This document shows, one piece after another, positions 1 through 9,862 of a DNA stretch of 64,000 nt. How positions within the stretch are numbered: position 1 is the stretch's first letter; each line of letters opens with the position of its first letter. Source of the DNA: Planctomycetaceae bacterium (GTDB lineage Bacteria > Planctomycetota > Planctomycetia > Pirellulales > Pirellulaceae); contig PBTE01000109.1 of NCBI GenBank assembly GCA_002726515.1, positions 1 to 64,000 on the forward strand, written 5' to 3'. A program made the position numbers and the translations under genes. The notes below the pieces were generated by a model. That model was given only the letters and a program-made list of their open reading frames with translations, had not been told where the DNA came from and searched no databases.

Positions 1-2367
1 CACGCGGATTGCATCATCCACGCCAAAGTCGAGATCGAGTTCAACGGGTCGCTCAGCCTGAATAGATCGATAAAGATACCCAAAAGCGAAGTCGCCCAAG
101 GCCAGTTCATGAACTTCGCCGTTTTGCCAGTTCTGATCTTTCCAGGCGAGACCTTCAAGCGGTCCAGGTTTGACGGAGGAAAATTCCAGTCCCAGCGATT
201 GCTTTTGTGCAGCCTGCACGCGTTCTGCACTTGTATCGCCCGACTGCCAGATTTCCAGCGGTCCCAGGAAACTCCAGGGCCCGAACGTGGGGGTAGCATA
301 GTCGCGGAGAATATTCTGCTCTGTTTCGGTTTGTCTGTTTTTTAAATCATTCCCCACCTGGCGAACGAGTTCATCTTCGGCCCGTGAGATTTGCTGCTTG
401 ACTTCCTCCAAATCGGCACCGCTAACACGCGCACGCTCGATATGCCAGAAGGGTTTGTCACTCGGCTTCAGATTGCGCATGTCGGGCTCCGGATTTTCTT
501 TCAGGTACGCGGCGACGTTTGCCGTAACCTTGACGGACTGCGGTTGGTCCAGCCGAAGTTCACTTTGCTGGGCCAGCACGGCATCACCGACCGTCAGGTC
601 CATCAGGTGACTGCGCCCGTCCGAGACATACGCGGCACCGTTGCGAATTCCCTCACACCATCGATCGTAATCGAGTGTACCTGGCAGGTTCACGTAGGCG
701 CGGCCCAGGCCGACTCGTTCTCCATAAATACAGGGAAAGTCGGTTTCTCCACTGACACGTGTGCGATAACCGCAATTCAATGTGTGATACCAAATATTTA
801 ACTCTGCTGTGTAGGGTGTGTCGACCATCGATAGAAAATCGACGGCGGGCACCTGATCACCGTTTGGTCCTTCGACCGTATGAGTGACATCAGCAATGTA
901 TTCATTCGCGCCGATGCTGTCGAAAGCGGGAACCTCATAGTTTGGCAGGTCAGTTCCTTGCACGATGATTCCCCATCCGGAATGTGCTGGTCCACAGACA
1001 GCGCCCTGCTTTTTCGCCCAGCGGAGCGTGTTGAGGCACAGCGTCGGCCAGTGATGTGTCGAGTCGCCACCCGGAGGAATCTGTTCCTTCAGTCGCAAAA
1101 GACAAAGGTGGCCGCTTTTGTGAGAACCGAAGCCCGATACTTCGACGTCGTAGCGGAGCAGATAGGGATACCTCGAAACCCGATCGACCGCCCCGGTAAA
1201 GAACTGTTTTTGGTAATCGAAGCATGGTCCCCAGGTCAGATTTGCCCCGACCTTCAAGTCCTCGCCCAGGCAATGACGCAACATGTCGGGCGCATGAACT
1301 CCCTCGGACGGGTTGTCGTAATGGGAGCAACCAGCCGCATGAATGTGATGATCGCCTGACCACCAACCGTATTTCGCGGGATCGGTCCACCGTTGGAGGT
1401 GGACCTGGAAACTCGACACGTCGTCGTTGACTACAAGCGTTTTGTTTTGTTCAAGATACTCTGGTCCGCGCGTGATGGTCACATCATACTCGCCCGGTGG
1501 CAGGTCCACCGTCTCCTTATCGTGTCGATAAATCTGCGGGTGAAACGCAAAATCCGGCGCGAGTCGTTTTGCTTGTGACGGATAAACGCGCCCTTGTTGA
1601 TCCCTGATTTCAAATCCGGCTGTGGCAGGCTGGCCATTCTCGTCCAGAATACGCAATCGCACCGGGACGGCACGTTCCCCTTCGAAGGTGACGCTCACAT
1701 CGTTGCGGAATCCGATGTCTTGCGTGCCCTGACCGACGTTAAATGAAAAAATCGCTGATCGTTTGCCTTCATCACGGCTGTAAAGCTGGATGATCCGGTA
1801 TTCCAATCCGATTCCGGTGAGGCCGGGGGTGAGGGGCGGTGAATCAAACATTTCCATTTCCAACCACAGATCACGAATCTCCTCCTTGGCCGAGCCTGCC
1901 AACTTGCCGGTGTTGGGGCTTTCGGCTGCCAGCCCCGCGGTGACGCCAGCTTGATTATGGACTTTGACCAAAAATTGGCTCCAGCCATTTTGTACAAGGC
2001 GTGGCCCCGCTGGACCCTGCCTAACCTTGACGCGTGATTCTGGATTGATCGACACCTCGAACAGGCAGTTTGGATCAAGAGCCCGCTGGACCAGGTTCCG
2101 TGCGTCGCGGTCCTCGGATTTCGCTGCCAGATCCAGCAGTTCCGATGCGCCACTCGAGAGTGGCTGGCCGAGATAGGCAAGTGCTTCCCGCAGTCGCTTC
2201 ACATGCAGCAATAGCGGTTGCACTTCAACGTCGCTAACCTGTGACAGTTCACGGCCCAACACGTTAACAGGAAATGTCCAGGTCCCCAGGGAAAAGGTTG
2301 CCGATAAAATGAAAACAACCAAACGAGCCGTCCAAACGGACCGTTCTTGAAATGATTTGCTGAACAT
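1..2367 (-). CDS. CehA/McbA-type metallohydrolase, exported (C-terminus cut by window edge)
   Basis: The frame is open from an ATG at 2367 to the left window edge, so 789 codons are visible and the C-terminus is missing. An AGGA ribosome-binding site lies 8 bases before the ATG. The N-terminus is a signal peptide with a hydrophobic stretch at about residues 15-30. Residues 120-330 look like beta-rich carbohydrate-binding or Ig-like modules. The catalytic part begins with a G-D-H-H-I-H motif (residues 338-343), typical of the PHP-like CehA/McbA metallohydrolases, followed by H-S-G-W about 120 residues later. Family members hydrolyse carbamate, phosphoester or related bonds at a divalent metal centre. 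The substrate here is unknown. The last visible part, a W-S-F-L-G-P-L-type module, resembles the non-catalytic tail seen in planctomycete relatives. The family is confident, the reaction is not. Confidence 0.8.
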   Translation of the reverse strand, partial: MFSKSFQERSVWTARLVVFILSATFSLGTWTFPVNVLGRELSQVSDVEVQPLLLHVKRLREALAYLGQPLSSGASELLDLAAKSEDRDARNLVQRALDPNCLFEVSINPESRVKVRQGPAGPRLVQNGWSQFLVKVHNQAGVTAGLAAESPNTGKLAGSAKEEIRDLWLEMEMFDSPPLTPGLTGIGLEYRIIQLYSRDEGKRSAIFSFNVGQGTQDIGFRNDVSVTFEGERAVPVRLRILDENGQPATAGFEIRDQQGRVYPSQAKRLAPDFAFHPQIYRHDKETVDLPPGEYDVTITRGPEYLEQNKTLVVNDDVSSFQVHLQRWTDPAKYGWWSGDHHIHAAGCSHYDNPSEGVHAPDMLRHCLGEDLKVGANLTWGPCFDYQKQFFTGAVDRVSRYPYLLRYDVEVSGFGSHKSGHLCLLRLKEQIPPGGDSTHHWPTLCLNTLRWAKKQGAVCGPAHSGWGIIVQGTDLPNYEVPAFDSIGANEYIADVTHTVEGPNGDQVPAVDFLSMVDTPYTAELNIWYHTLNCGYRTRVSGETDFPCIYGERVGLGRAYVNLPGTLDYDRWCEGIRNGAAYVSDGRSHLMDLTVGDAVLAQQSELRLDQPQSVKVTANVAAYLKENPEPDMRNLKPSDKPFWHIERARVSGADLEEVKQQISRAEDELVRQVGNDLKNRQTETEQNILRDYATPTFGPWSFLGPLEIWQSGDTSAERVQAAQKQSLGLEFSSVKPGPLEGLAWKDQNWQNGEVHELALGDFAFGYLYRSIQAERPVELDLDFGVDDAIRV

Positions 2368-3050
2368 GATTAGCATTCCTGTGATCGAGGACGTAGTGAC
2401 TCTTGTGAAACGCAGCTGGCTTTCCAAAACGGCGAGATCAGGATTTCTCGGTACTTCTCGGCGTAAACACGCGCTCCATCGGGACGAAAATATTGATCCG
2501 GGTCAAATAGAGAGATGCGAGAGGATCTGATCAGCAGTCTTTCGTTTTTCCCATGAAACATGTTAAAGGATTTTAAGCCATCGCCCCATCAATTTCCATT
2601 CTCTTGCCAGACAATTCTTACGCTGTGCCGGCAATTCGGTTTGCCTTTCTCCTTAACACTTGTTGAACTCGTCACGCCGATCCACGGGTACCGGGAATGA
2701 CAGACCTCGTCAGGCACAAAACCTTGCATTCTCACCGGCCAGAGCGTGGTTTCCAGGCAGCAAGGTCATCGTGCAACCGCCGATTCACATTGGAAAGGAA
2801 CCTGGACCGTCCTCGCCTATGGCAGGAAAAGCAGCCAGATCCGGGTGACGGGAAAAAGACAAGAACTTAGGCACGTGGTAGGTGCCGGGGAACGGCAGCC
2901 TGTTAGAATGAGTCGCTCAGAAAACTCGCAGCCGTGTTGGATACAGTCCAGATGGGAAATCCAGGATCCGGGTTCCCATTCAAATAACCCCGAATTGTTT
3001 TATGAATAGTCGAGGGACTTTTCATAGCGAGTGATTGAAGGAGAGGAATC
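2368..3050. other. Intergenic region, divergent promoters expected
   Basis: These 683 bases separate the minus-strand metallohydrolase from the plus-strand BNR protein, so promoters for both should lie here. The only short frames (62-87 codons) have no ribosome-binding site or recognisable protein. No repeat, RNA gene or strong hairpin was seen. Confidence 0.5.
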
Positions 3051-4412
3051 ATGCATTCAAAAACTCATCATGTGGATTCAGGTTCTCCGAAGTCGCGGAG
3101 ACTCTTGGGTAGAAGGTTGGCAGCGAATGTTGTGCTCTTGCTGGCGTTCCCGCTGGCAGGTTCGGCACGGACTGAGCAAACGGTGAATTTGACGACACCT
3201 CAGGCCCCAGACGTTTACGATCTCCAGCACTCGACGATTCACCATGGCAAGAACTGGTATTGCGCTCATCCCCGGATGGTTACCTTCAAGTATTTCGGCG
3301 GAGGGGAGATCGTTGTGGGGCACAACCACGCTCTCTGTGACTACCGCGAAGACACAGACGCGGGCCGCTCTCTCAAGTTGTGGGGCGCGTGGCATGATCG
3401 CCGCACAGGCTATTACACGCAGGCCAAAGTGCTGCTGCAGCGCTCCCTGGATGGAGGGAGGACGTGGGCCGAAGAGAACGAAGTGATCGTGTACGACGAG
3501 GGCATATCTTCGGCGGAGAAACGCAATTTTCTTTATCAGCAGGATAGCCCGCGTGAGTCCTACGACATGTTCCGCCCGGAGGCTGTTTTCTTTTTCGGCC
3601 AGGCATACCTACCGAAGGAGCGTGACATCATTCCCGTCTGTTTCGCTTTGCGGTCGCCGGACAAGGGGGCGACTTGGGAGAAAGTGCCGACGATCATTAA
3701 GCATCCCGACGGCGATAAAAATCCCGACGGCGATTACATTTTTGTGCTTAGGAACTGTTACCCCGTCGTCCGTATGCCAGACCGCCAGACTCTGCTGGCG
3801 CTGGTAGTCGACGTCAAACCGGGTGGTGGTCCGATGGTCTACAGCAGCAGGGACCAGGGTGTTACCTGGAGCTTTCTCAACCATGTGGCTGTTGACCAGT
3901 CCCTCCCCGGTCGGTTTACCTACGAGGGACTGGTGCTGCTGCCCAGCGGAGAATTGCATTGCTATTATCTACACATCTCTTCAGAGGATCAGAATGTGCA
4001 GGGCGTCAAGAACGCGATCTGTATGTCCGTGTCAAAGGACGGGGGCAAGCATTGGTCCCAGGGCGTTCCTATCGTGGGTGATGGTCGAGAGTGCTGGAAA
4101 AACCCGGGTGGTCCGGGAGTCGACTATCGCTCACCATGGCCCATTCTGCTCAAGGATGGTCGCATCCTGGTGATTTTTGGCAGGCGACGGATGCCGATGG
4201 GTATCGGAGGGGTTCTCAGTTCCAATGGAGGCAAGACCTGGAGTAAGGAATTTGTCATTCGAGATGACGCAAGTTCGGGGGATATAGGTTATCCCGTCGG
4301 CGCCCAGTTGGACGATGGTCGCATCTTTACTGCCTACTACTATACCCTGCCTGACGGCAATAAATTTGGCGGCACACGTTTCATCGCCAGCAGCAGCTTT
4401 CGCCTCAGATAA
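3051..4412 (+). CDS. Exported BNR-repeat beta-propeller protein (sialidase superfamily)
   Basis: This 453-residue protein starts after a GAAGGAGAGG ribosome-binding site. It has an N-terminal signal peptide with a hydrophobic core at about residues 25-35 ending in A-G-S-A-R. At least five Asp-box (BNR) turns, of the form S-x-D-x-G-x-T-W, are visible: R-S-L-D-G-G-R-T-W, R-S-P-D-K-G-A-T-W, S-S-R-D-Q-G-V-T-W, S-K-D-G-G-K-H-W and S-S-N-G-G-K-T-W. That spacing gives a six-bladed sialidase-type propeller. The F/Y-R-I-P motif carrying the first arginine of true sialidases is not present; the equivalent position reads A-H-P-R-M-V. A role in extracellular glycan binding or cleavage is likely, but sialidase activity is not supported. 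It converges on the sulfatase gene with a 50-base gap. Confidence 0.8.
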   Translation: MHSKTHHVDSGSPKSRRLLGRRLAANVVLLLAFPLAGSARTEQTVNLTTPQAPDVYDLQHSTIHHGKNWYCAHPRMVTFKYFGGGEIVVGHNHALCDYREDTDAGRSLKLWGAWHDRRTGYYTQAKVLLQRSLDGGRTWAEENEVIVYDEGISSAEKRNFLYQQDSPRESYDMFRPEAVFFFGQAYLPKERDIIPVCFALRSPDKGATWEKVPTIIKHPDGDKNPDGDYIFVLRNCYPVVRMPDRQTLLALVVDVKPGGGPMVYSSRDQGVTWSFLNHVAVDQSLPGRFTYEGLVLLPSGELHCYYLHISSEDQNVQGVKNAICMSVSKDGGKHWSQGVPIVGDGRECWKNPGGPGVDYRSPWPILLKDGRILVIFGRRRMPMGIGGVLSSNGGKTWSKEFVIRDDASSGDIGYPVGAQLDDGRIFTAYYYTLPDGNKFGGTRFIASSSFRLR

Positions 4413-4462
4413 ACGACGTGAAGAGACAAGAGTGCCATTGAGAACAGAAACCGTGCACCACG

Positions 4463-6022
4463 TCAAAGGTCTGGCCTGAGACTCCGTGGCAAGGCTGCAC
4501 GCCAACCCTGTTGTTGAAGTTCTCGCAGCCGGATCAAGGCCTCGTTGTAGACGGGCCGGTCGATCACGTTCGTGTTTTCCTGCGGGTCACCCGCGTGGTC
4601 GTAGAGTTCCTCATGGAGCAACTCGTCGGTGGCGTGAGCCCGCCAGGTCACGTAGCGGTACCGCTTGGTGCGCACCGCGTTGCCTCGAACTTCATCGTGT
4701 TCGGGTACAAGATCACGTAAGAACTGGCTGAACGCTGCTTCCTTCCAGGGTAAATCCGGTTTGGCAAGCAGTGGTTTGAAGCTGGTGCCCTCTACATGGG
4801 CCGGGACAGGCAAACCGGCCAGTTCACACAACGTCGGATAGAGATCTACTGATTCGACCAGTGCCGAAGTGGAACGCCCTGCCATCTCGATGCGTGGGTC
4901 GATGACGATCAACGGAACGCGCGTGTCGATTTCGTAATTGGTCTTCTTGCCCCAACTTCCATGTTCCCCGAGCTTGAATCCGTGGTCAGACCAGAAGACA
5001 ACGACTGTATTATCCGCCAAACCCAGGCGGTCTATTTCTGCCATCAGGCGTCCGACTTGTGCATCGACGAAGCTGACTGCAGCCAGGTAGCCGTGTACGA
5101 GTCGACGACGGTCCGCTTCCGCCAGCACTCCCTCCCAGGGCCGGGGGACCTCCGTGAAGTCGCAGTGGTAGCGCAGTTCGTGCATCGTGTTCATGGCGAC
5201 ATGGGGCGCTCCATCGGGAGGAAACGGATTTTTCGCCTCCGGCAGATTTTCGCGGTCATAAAGATCCCAGTACTTCCGCGGCGCATTGAACGGCAAGTGC
5301 GGGTTGACGTAGCCGACAGCCATGAAAAACGGCTGTTTTCCCTTGGCCACTCGTCGCAAGGTAGCGAGTGTCGCGTTGGTCATTGCACCTTCGTGGCGCA
5401 AACGGTCTGGAACATCAGCATCACAAGTGGTCGGTGGTCGGAGATTCTTGATGACATTGTCGGGACGACCTTCTCTGCGGAGACGTTCACGCACCTGGGT
5501 TAACAAATCCCACTGCCGTTCCGTCCAATACTTGACCGGTGTTTTGGACACCCGATGCGGTTCGCTCCACGACTGGGGATCTGGAAACTTCAAGTGGTAG
5601 ACTTTTCCCCGTCCGACGGTGTGATATCCGTGGGCCATGAAGTGCTCTGGTAGAGTGGTCACATCGGGGACGTTGTTGCGGAAGGGGGTTGCCAGCCTCC
5701 GAACTCCGGACGTGTCGGGTCGCAATCCCGTCATCATGGCGACTCGCGAAGGATTGCACGCTGCGATTTGGACGTAGGCCCGGTCAAAACGCATGCCACG
5801 GCGGCAGAGCGCGTCGATGTTCGGGCTGACTGCCGTCGCATCTCCGTAGCTTCCCAGTGAACAGCGCAGGTCGTCAACCACAATCAGTAGCACGTTCGGG
5901 TGCTCAGAAGCACCACGTGGAACTTGATTGAGTTGGTCGACATCGCCATCTTGCGAGCAAGAAGACAGGAAGACGCAGCAGCTCAAAAGAAAACCTAACG
6001 CCACACGTTGCGTTTCAGCCAT
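4463..6022 (-). CDS. Sulfatase, iduronate-2-sulfatase-like lipoprotein
   Basis: This is an arylsulfatase-family enzyme that hydrolyses sulfate esters, most like iduronate-2-sulfatases acting on sulfated sugars. Numbering is from the ATG at 6022, preferred over 6034 because AGAGGG precedes it. A lipobox L-S-S-C with Cys22 predicts an exported lipoprotein. The metal-binding V-V-D-D (Asp50, Asp51) is followed by the sulfatase signature C-N-P-S-R, in which Cys89 should be converted to formylglycine by an FGE. The second signature region (G-Y-H-T-V-G-R-G-K) and the metal site W-S-D-H-G-F-K-L-G-E-H are intact. No FGE or anaerobic maturase gene is seen in the window. The gene lies 124 bases downstream of the DUF1501 gene on the same strand and may share its transcript. 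Length (519 residues) is normal. Confidence 0.92.
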   Translation of the reverse strand: MAETQRVALGFLLSCCVFLSSCSQDGDVDQLNQVPRGASEHPNVLLIVVDDLRCSLGSYGDATAVSPNIDALCRRGMRFDRAYVQIAACNPSRVAMMTGLRPDTSGVRRLATPFRNNVPDVTTLPEHFMAHGYHTVGRGKVYHLKFPDPQSWSEPHRVSKTPVKYWTERQWDLLTQVRERLRREGRPDNVIKNLRPPTTCDADVPDRLRHEGAMTNATLATLRRVAKGKQPFFMAVGYVNPHLPFNAPRKYWDLYDRENLPEAKNPFPPDGAPHVAMNTMHELRYHCDFTEVPRPWEGVLAEADRRRLVHGYLAAVSFVDAQVGRLMAEIDRLGLADNTVVVFWSDHGFKLGEHGSWGKKTNYEIDTRVPLIVIDPRIEMAGRSTSALVESVDLYPTLCELAGLPVPAHVEGTSFKPLLAKPDLPWKEAAFSQFLRDLVPEHDEVRGNAVRTKRYRYVTWRAHATDELLHEELYDHAGDPQENTNVIDRPVYNEALIRLRELQQQGWRAALPRSLRPDL

Positions 6023-6146
6023 CGGCCCTCTCATTAGATAGTTTGCAAGTCGTGGTTGGGATTATAGCTTTCCGGTGGTTTGAGCGCCAACGAAATCAGT
6101 CAAGGAGGCTGCGAACCGAATGGCGCTCCGAATTTTTGGTCCGGAC

Positions 6147-7556
6147 CTAGCTCACCAGCGGGGTTAGAACACTGGCGTCATATTCGGCGGTGAGTCGTTC
6201 GTTACGACCGTGCGCATCATAGATCAAGTCGCGATGATTGAGACCAAGCTGATGCAGGATTGTGGCGTGCAGGTCGGAGACTTTCACACGGTTCTTGACT
6301 GCGTAATACCCGAAGTCATCGGTTGCACCATATGCCTGCCCGCCCCGGACACCTCCTCCTGCAAGCCAGAGGCTAAAACCCTGCTTGTGATGGTCCCGTC
6401 CGTTACCGTCCTGGCTGACGGGCGTGCGGCCGAACTCGCCGCCCCAAATAACCAGAGTACTGTCGAGAAGGCCGCGACGTTTGAGATCTTGCAACAATGC
6501 GCCCGTCGGCTGGTCGGTCTCCAAGCAGCACTGCTTTGTCCGATTGGCATTTTCTTGGTGCGTATCCCACATCTGTCCACGGATCAATACCTGTACAAAC
6601 CGCACACCATGTTCGACAAGCCGACGGGCCAACAAAAGTCGCGTTCCGTAGCTTGCCGTCTGCTCGTTGTCGAGGCCATATAATCGGTGTGTTTCCCGGG
6701 TTTCCTTTGAAAAGTCAAACGCCGCCGAGGCAGACACTTGCATACGACCAGCGAGTTCGTAGCTGGCAATGCGCGCTTGTAGCTCTTGAGCGATGCCCGG
6801 GTGCGATTCCTTGTGTTTTGCGTTCAATGTTTGCAAAAGATCGAGTCGTAGTCGCTGCACCTTGTCAGAGACACCAGGACTTGGATTTAAATACATGACC
6901 GGTGTGCCTGAGTGGCGGAAGTGTACGCCCTGATAGCGAGGCGGTAGAAATCCGGCAGACCAATTGCGATTTCCATCGACTGGCAATTCGGAATCATTGC
7001 GGAGCACGACGTACTCGGGCAGATTCCTGTTTTCGGATCCCAGGGCGTAACTGACCCAGGCACCGATCGTCGGGCGACCCGAGATGGTTTGCCCCGTGTG
7101 CATCATCCAGAGGGCCTGTTCGTGATTGTTGTGTTCGGTGTACATCGAACGGATCACGGCGATGTCGTCCGCATGTCGGGCCGTGTGTGGAATGATCTCC
7201 GAATATTCGATACCACATTGTCCCGCGGGTCGAAACTTGAAGGGTGTGCCCATCAGCCCACCGTGTTTGGTGATCTGCACCAGGTCCTTGAAGGAGTCGG
7301 GCATCGGTTTTCCGTCGTGCTTGTTCAGTTCCGGTTTGGGATCGAATAGATCCATATGGCTCGGGCCGCCATGCTGGAACAGCTGAATGACAGCGCGGGC
7401 CTTACCGGGATCATGGGGTCGGCGGGCCATTGCAGCTGTTGACTGTTGGTTAAGCAGCAGCGAACCCAACGCGATTCCGCTACTCGTGTGGCGGAAGAGT
7501 TCGCGTCGATTGATCAGACCGCTAAGATCGAGCCGATCATAGTTCTGGCACGGCAT
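6147..7556 (-). CDS. DUF1501 family exported protein
   Basis: A 469-residue DUF1501 protein, a family with an alkaline-phosphatase-like fold found mostly in planctomycetes and related bacteria. The N-terminus carries N-R-R-E-L-F followed by a short hydrophobic stretch, a Tat-type leader. Family hallmarks are the H-G-G-P-S-H-M-D segment near residue 60, the M-Y-T-E-H-N-N-H-E segment, and the C-terminal G-E-F-G-R-T-P segment followed by G-R-D-H-H. The upstream gene is a DUF1549/DUF1553 protein ending 14 bases before this start, the standard planctomycete pairing. The biochemical role of the pair is not established. A function in extracellular polymer degradation is commonly inferred, which fits the sulfatase next door. 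Confidence 0.93.
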   Translation of the reverse strand: MPCQNYDRLDLSGLINRRELFRHTSSGIALGSLLLNQQSTAAMARRPHDPGKARAVIQLFQHGGPSHMDLFDPKPELNKHDGKPMPDSFKDLVQITKHGGLMGTPFKFRPAGQCGIEYSEIIPHTARHADDIAVIRSMYTEHNNHEQALWMMHTGQTISGRPTIGAWVSYALGSENRNLPEYVVLRNDSELPVDGNRNWSAGFLPPRYQGVHFRHSGTPVMYLNPSPGVSDKVQRLRLDLLQTLNAKHKESHPGIAQELQARIASYELAGRMQVSASAAFDFSKETRETHRLYGLDNEQTASYGTRLLLARRLVEHGVRFVQVLIRGQMWDTHQENANRTKQCCLETDQPTGALLQDLKRRGLLDSTLVIWGGEFGRTPVSQDGNGRDHHKQGFSLWLAGGGVRGGQAYGATDDFGYYAVKNRVKVSDLHATILHQLGLNHRDLIYDAHGRNERLTAEYDASVLTPLVS

Positions 7557-7570
7557 GGAAAAATTCTCGT

Positions 7571-9862
7571 TCAGTCAACAAACAGAAACTCGTTACTGTT
7601 GAGCAACACCAAGCATAGCTGAATCCAAGGCGTTGTGCGAGCAGACGGTTGCCCGGACTGACCGCCTGTGTCCGTCTTGTGATCAGCTTCGGTGTGAAAA
7701 ACGTGGTTCAAAAAATCGAAGACTGCTTGCTGTTCCGATTCCCCCGGCGGGCGCGAGAACAACAACTCGTAGACGCGCCGCAGGCGGTCAATCTCAGTAT
7801 CCGGTAATTCGCTGAACAAGCGGTTCGCCAAAACCCGGGCGCTGTTTTCCATAAACGGGCTGTTGAGCATCGAGAGCGATTGAGTGACCACAATTGACTC
7901 GACTCGTTCCGGACAGTTGACTTCCATCCTGGGAGTATCGAGCAGTTCCAACAGGGTTAACGGCTGGCTGCGGCGAACGATCAAATACACACTCGATCGG
8001 TTTCCCTCACCAGTGTCGGAGACGACAACCTGTCCATCCGCCTGCTGTGCGACCGGTATGGGACGGCCAAACATCTGTCGGTTCAGTTTTCCCGAGACGT
8101 GCAAAACAGTGTCTCTCACCACTTCACCCTCATGCCGTTGCGGCGGCCACGATCCGAGGAGAATGTTGTCGGGGTCCGTCTCTTGCAACGCGACATTCAC
8201 CTGTGACGACTGCCGGTAGGCAGTGGACGTCAGTGTCAGCCGATGCAAGCGCTTCTGGCTCCAACCGCCTGAAATCAACTCGCAAGCCAGCCAATCCAGA
8301 AGATCGGGATGGGAAGGAGACGACCCCAACTGTCCGAAGTTATCTACCGTGGCGACAATCCCACGTCCGAAATGATGTGCCCAAATCCTATTTACATGCA
8401 TGCGGGCGGTTAACGGGTTCTGTGGATCGACCAGCCAGCGAGCCAGGGCCAGACGTCTTCCCGTCGAATTGTAGCGAGGTTCAATCAGGAGCCGTCTTCC
8501 GTTTTTAGTCAACACGCCCGGAAGGCCTGGCTCTACCGGTTCGCCTTTCTTGTTGAAATCGCCCCGCACCAGCACGTGTGCCTGGCGTGGTTCGTCGTCC
8601 AGATCGACCAGACCCCGCAGTTGGACGACTGGTTGCTTCAGTTTCTCTTCCGCAGCAACGGCCGCCTGGAGTCTGCTTAGTTCTGTACCAAACGCGGGGA
8701 AACGATCGGCCAGCGCATCCTCTCCAAGATCCACCCCTTCAGCGTGCTGTTCAATGAGTTGTTTCTGTTGCTCATTCCGCTCCTTTGGATCGATCAGCAG
8801 GGCCGCTTGAATTCGCTCGCGCTGATCGGGGATAATGTGTGTTCCCAACACGTCGTCAAGCGTCCTGGCGCGATAGGTTTCAGTTGCCGTGGTGATTTCG
8901 GAACGCAGGCGGTCCAAACGCTCATCGACCTGTCCATTGTGTTGTTCAATTCGTGTTTTGTCGGCATCGGTGGCCAACGGGATGGAGCGCGCTTGCGAAT
9001 GGAGCCATTGTTCAGGGTCATATGACGATAAAAAGATCGCCTCTAGCCGGTAGTAATCCCGCTGGGAAACAGGATCGAATTTGTGGTCATGGCAGCGGGC
9101 ACATTGAAGGGTCATTCCGAAAAACGCGGAGTTGACAATTTGGATGGTGTCGGCCAACACCTTGTGACACTCCAGTGGCTCTGAATAGCCCTCGTAGGTC
9201 GGGTCCAATGCCGTGCGGAGAAACCCCGTGGCGACAAGGTTATCGACCAGTTCGGGGGTCAGTTCGCCGGCGCGCCGCCAGTCGGCCAGTTCGTCGCCAG
9301 CAATCTGCTCCAATACGAAACGGTCGTATGGTTTATCTTCATTCAGCGCTCGAATGACGTAGTCGCGATAACGCCACGCTTCCGTGCGAATCCGATCGGC
9401 CGCCAAGTAACCATCCGAATCGGCGTATCCCGCCACGTCGAGCCAGTGTCGGGCCCAGCGTTCCCCATACCTTGGGGAACTTAAAACGCGGTCGATCAAC
9501 CGCTCATAGGCATCGGGTCTGGAGTCACCCAGGAACTGGTCAACTTCCTGGGGCACGGGTGGCAAACCAAGCAGGTCAAAAAACAATCGCCGGATCAGCA
9601 CCCGCCGCGTGGTATCGTGACGAAAGCCGGCATCTTTCGCTTCCAACCTGGCAAGTAGAAACGCATCCAGCGGGGTGCGGATGCGGTGTTTTAATTGAAC
9701 CGCGGGTACCGCGGGTCGCGATGGCGACTGCAAGGCCCAGAATGATGCATCCTCTTTTGAAATTGGACCCTCATCGGAGGCTCGAAGTTCGTGCGCGCCA
9801 AGCAGCAGAACTAATGTCACAGTAGACACGAGTAAACGCAACGACAAAGGCCGGGAATTCAT
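7571..9862 (-). CDS. DUF1549/DUF1553 exported protein without the N-terminal cytochrome domain
   Basis: This 763-residue protein has a signal peptide (hydrophobic residues about 8-22). DUF1549 spans about residues 60-270 and includes R-R-L-F-F-D-L-L-G-L-P and the R-Y-G-E-R-W-A-R-H-W-L-D segment. DUF1553 covers about residues 460-720, including the N-R-I-W-A-H-H-F-G-R-G-I-V segment. A C-A-R-C-H motif near residue 255 is a single c-type haem signature. Most relatives begin with a PSCyt1 cytochrome c domain carrying another C-x-x-C-H and exceed 900 residues; this one goes straight from the signal peptide into DUF1549. It is the first gene of a likely operon with the DUF1501 gene (14-base gap) and the sulfatase. 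Confidence 0.92.
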   Translation of the reverse strand: MNSRPLSLRLLVSTVTLVLLLGAHELRASDEGPISKEDASFWALQSPSRPAVPAVQLKHRIRTPLDAFLLARLEAKDAGFRHDTTRRVLIRRLFFDLLGLPPVPQEVDQFLGDSRPDAYERLIDRVLSSPRYGERWARHWLDVAGYADSDGYLAADRIRTEAWRYRDYVIRALNEDKPYDRFVLEQIAGDELADWRRAGELTPELVDNLVATGFLRTALDPTYEGYSEPLECHKVLADTIQIVNSAFFGMTLQCARCHDHKFDPVSQRDYYRLEAIFLSSYDPEQWLHSQARSIPLATDADKTRIEQHNGQVDERLDRLRSEITTATETYRARTLDDVLGTHIIPDQRERIQAALLIDPKERNEQQKQLIEQHAEGVDLGEDALADRFPAFGTELSRLQAAVAAEEKLKQPVVQLRGLVDLDDEPRQAHVLVRGDFNKKGEPVEPGLPGVLTKNGRRLLIEPRYNSTGRRLALARWLVDPQNPLTARMHVNRIWAHHFGRGIVATVDNFGQLGSSPSHPDLLDWLACELISGGWSQKRLHRLTLTSTAYRQSSQVNVALQETDPDNILLGSWPPQRHEGEVVRDTVLHVSGKLNRQMFGRPIPVAQQADGQVVVSDTGEGNRSSVYLIVRRSQPLTLLELLDTPRMEVNCPERVESIVVTQSLSMLNSPFMENSARVLANRLFSELPDTEIDRLRRVYELLFSRPPGESEQQAVFDFLNHVFHTEADHKTDTGGQSGQPSARTTPWIQLCLVLLNSNEFLFVD

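Noticed and set aside
391-1359. Plus-strand frames of 136 and 159 codons opposite the metallohydrolase
   Set aside because: They lie antisense to a continuous minus-strand frame with clear CehA/McbA motifs and show no protein-like features or ribosome-binding site.
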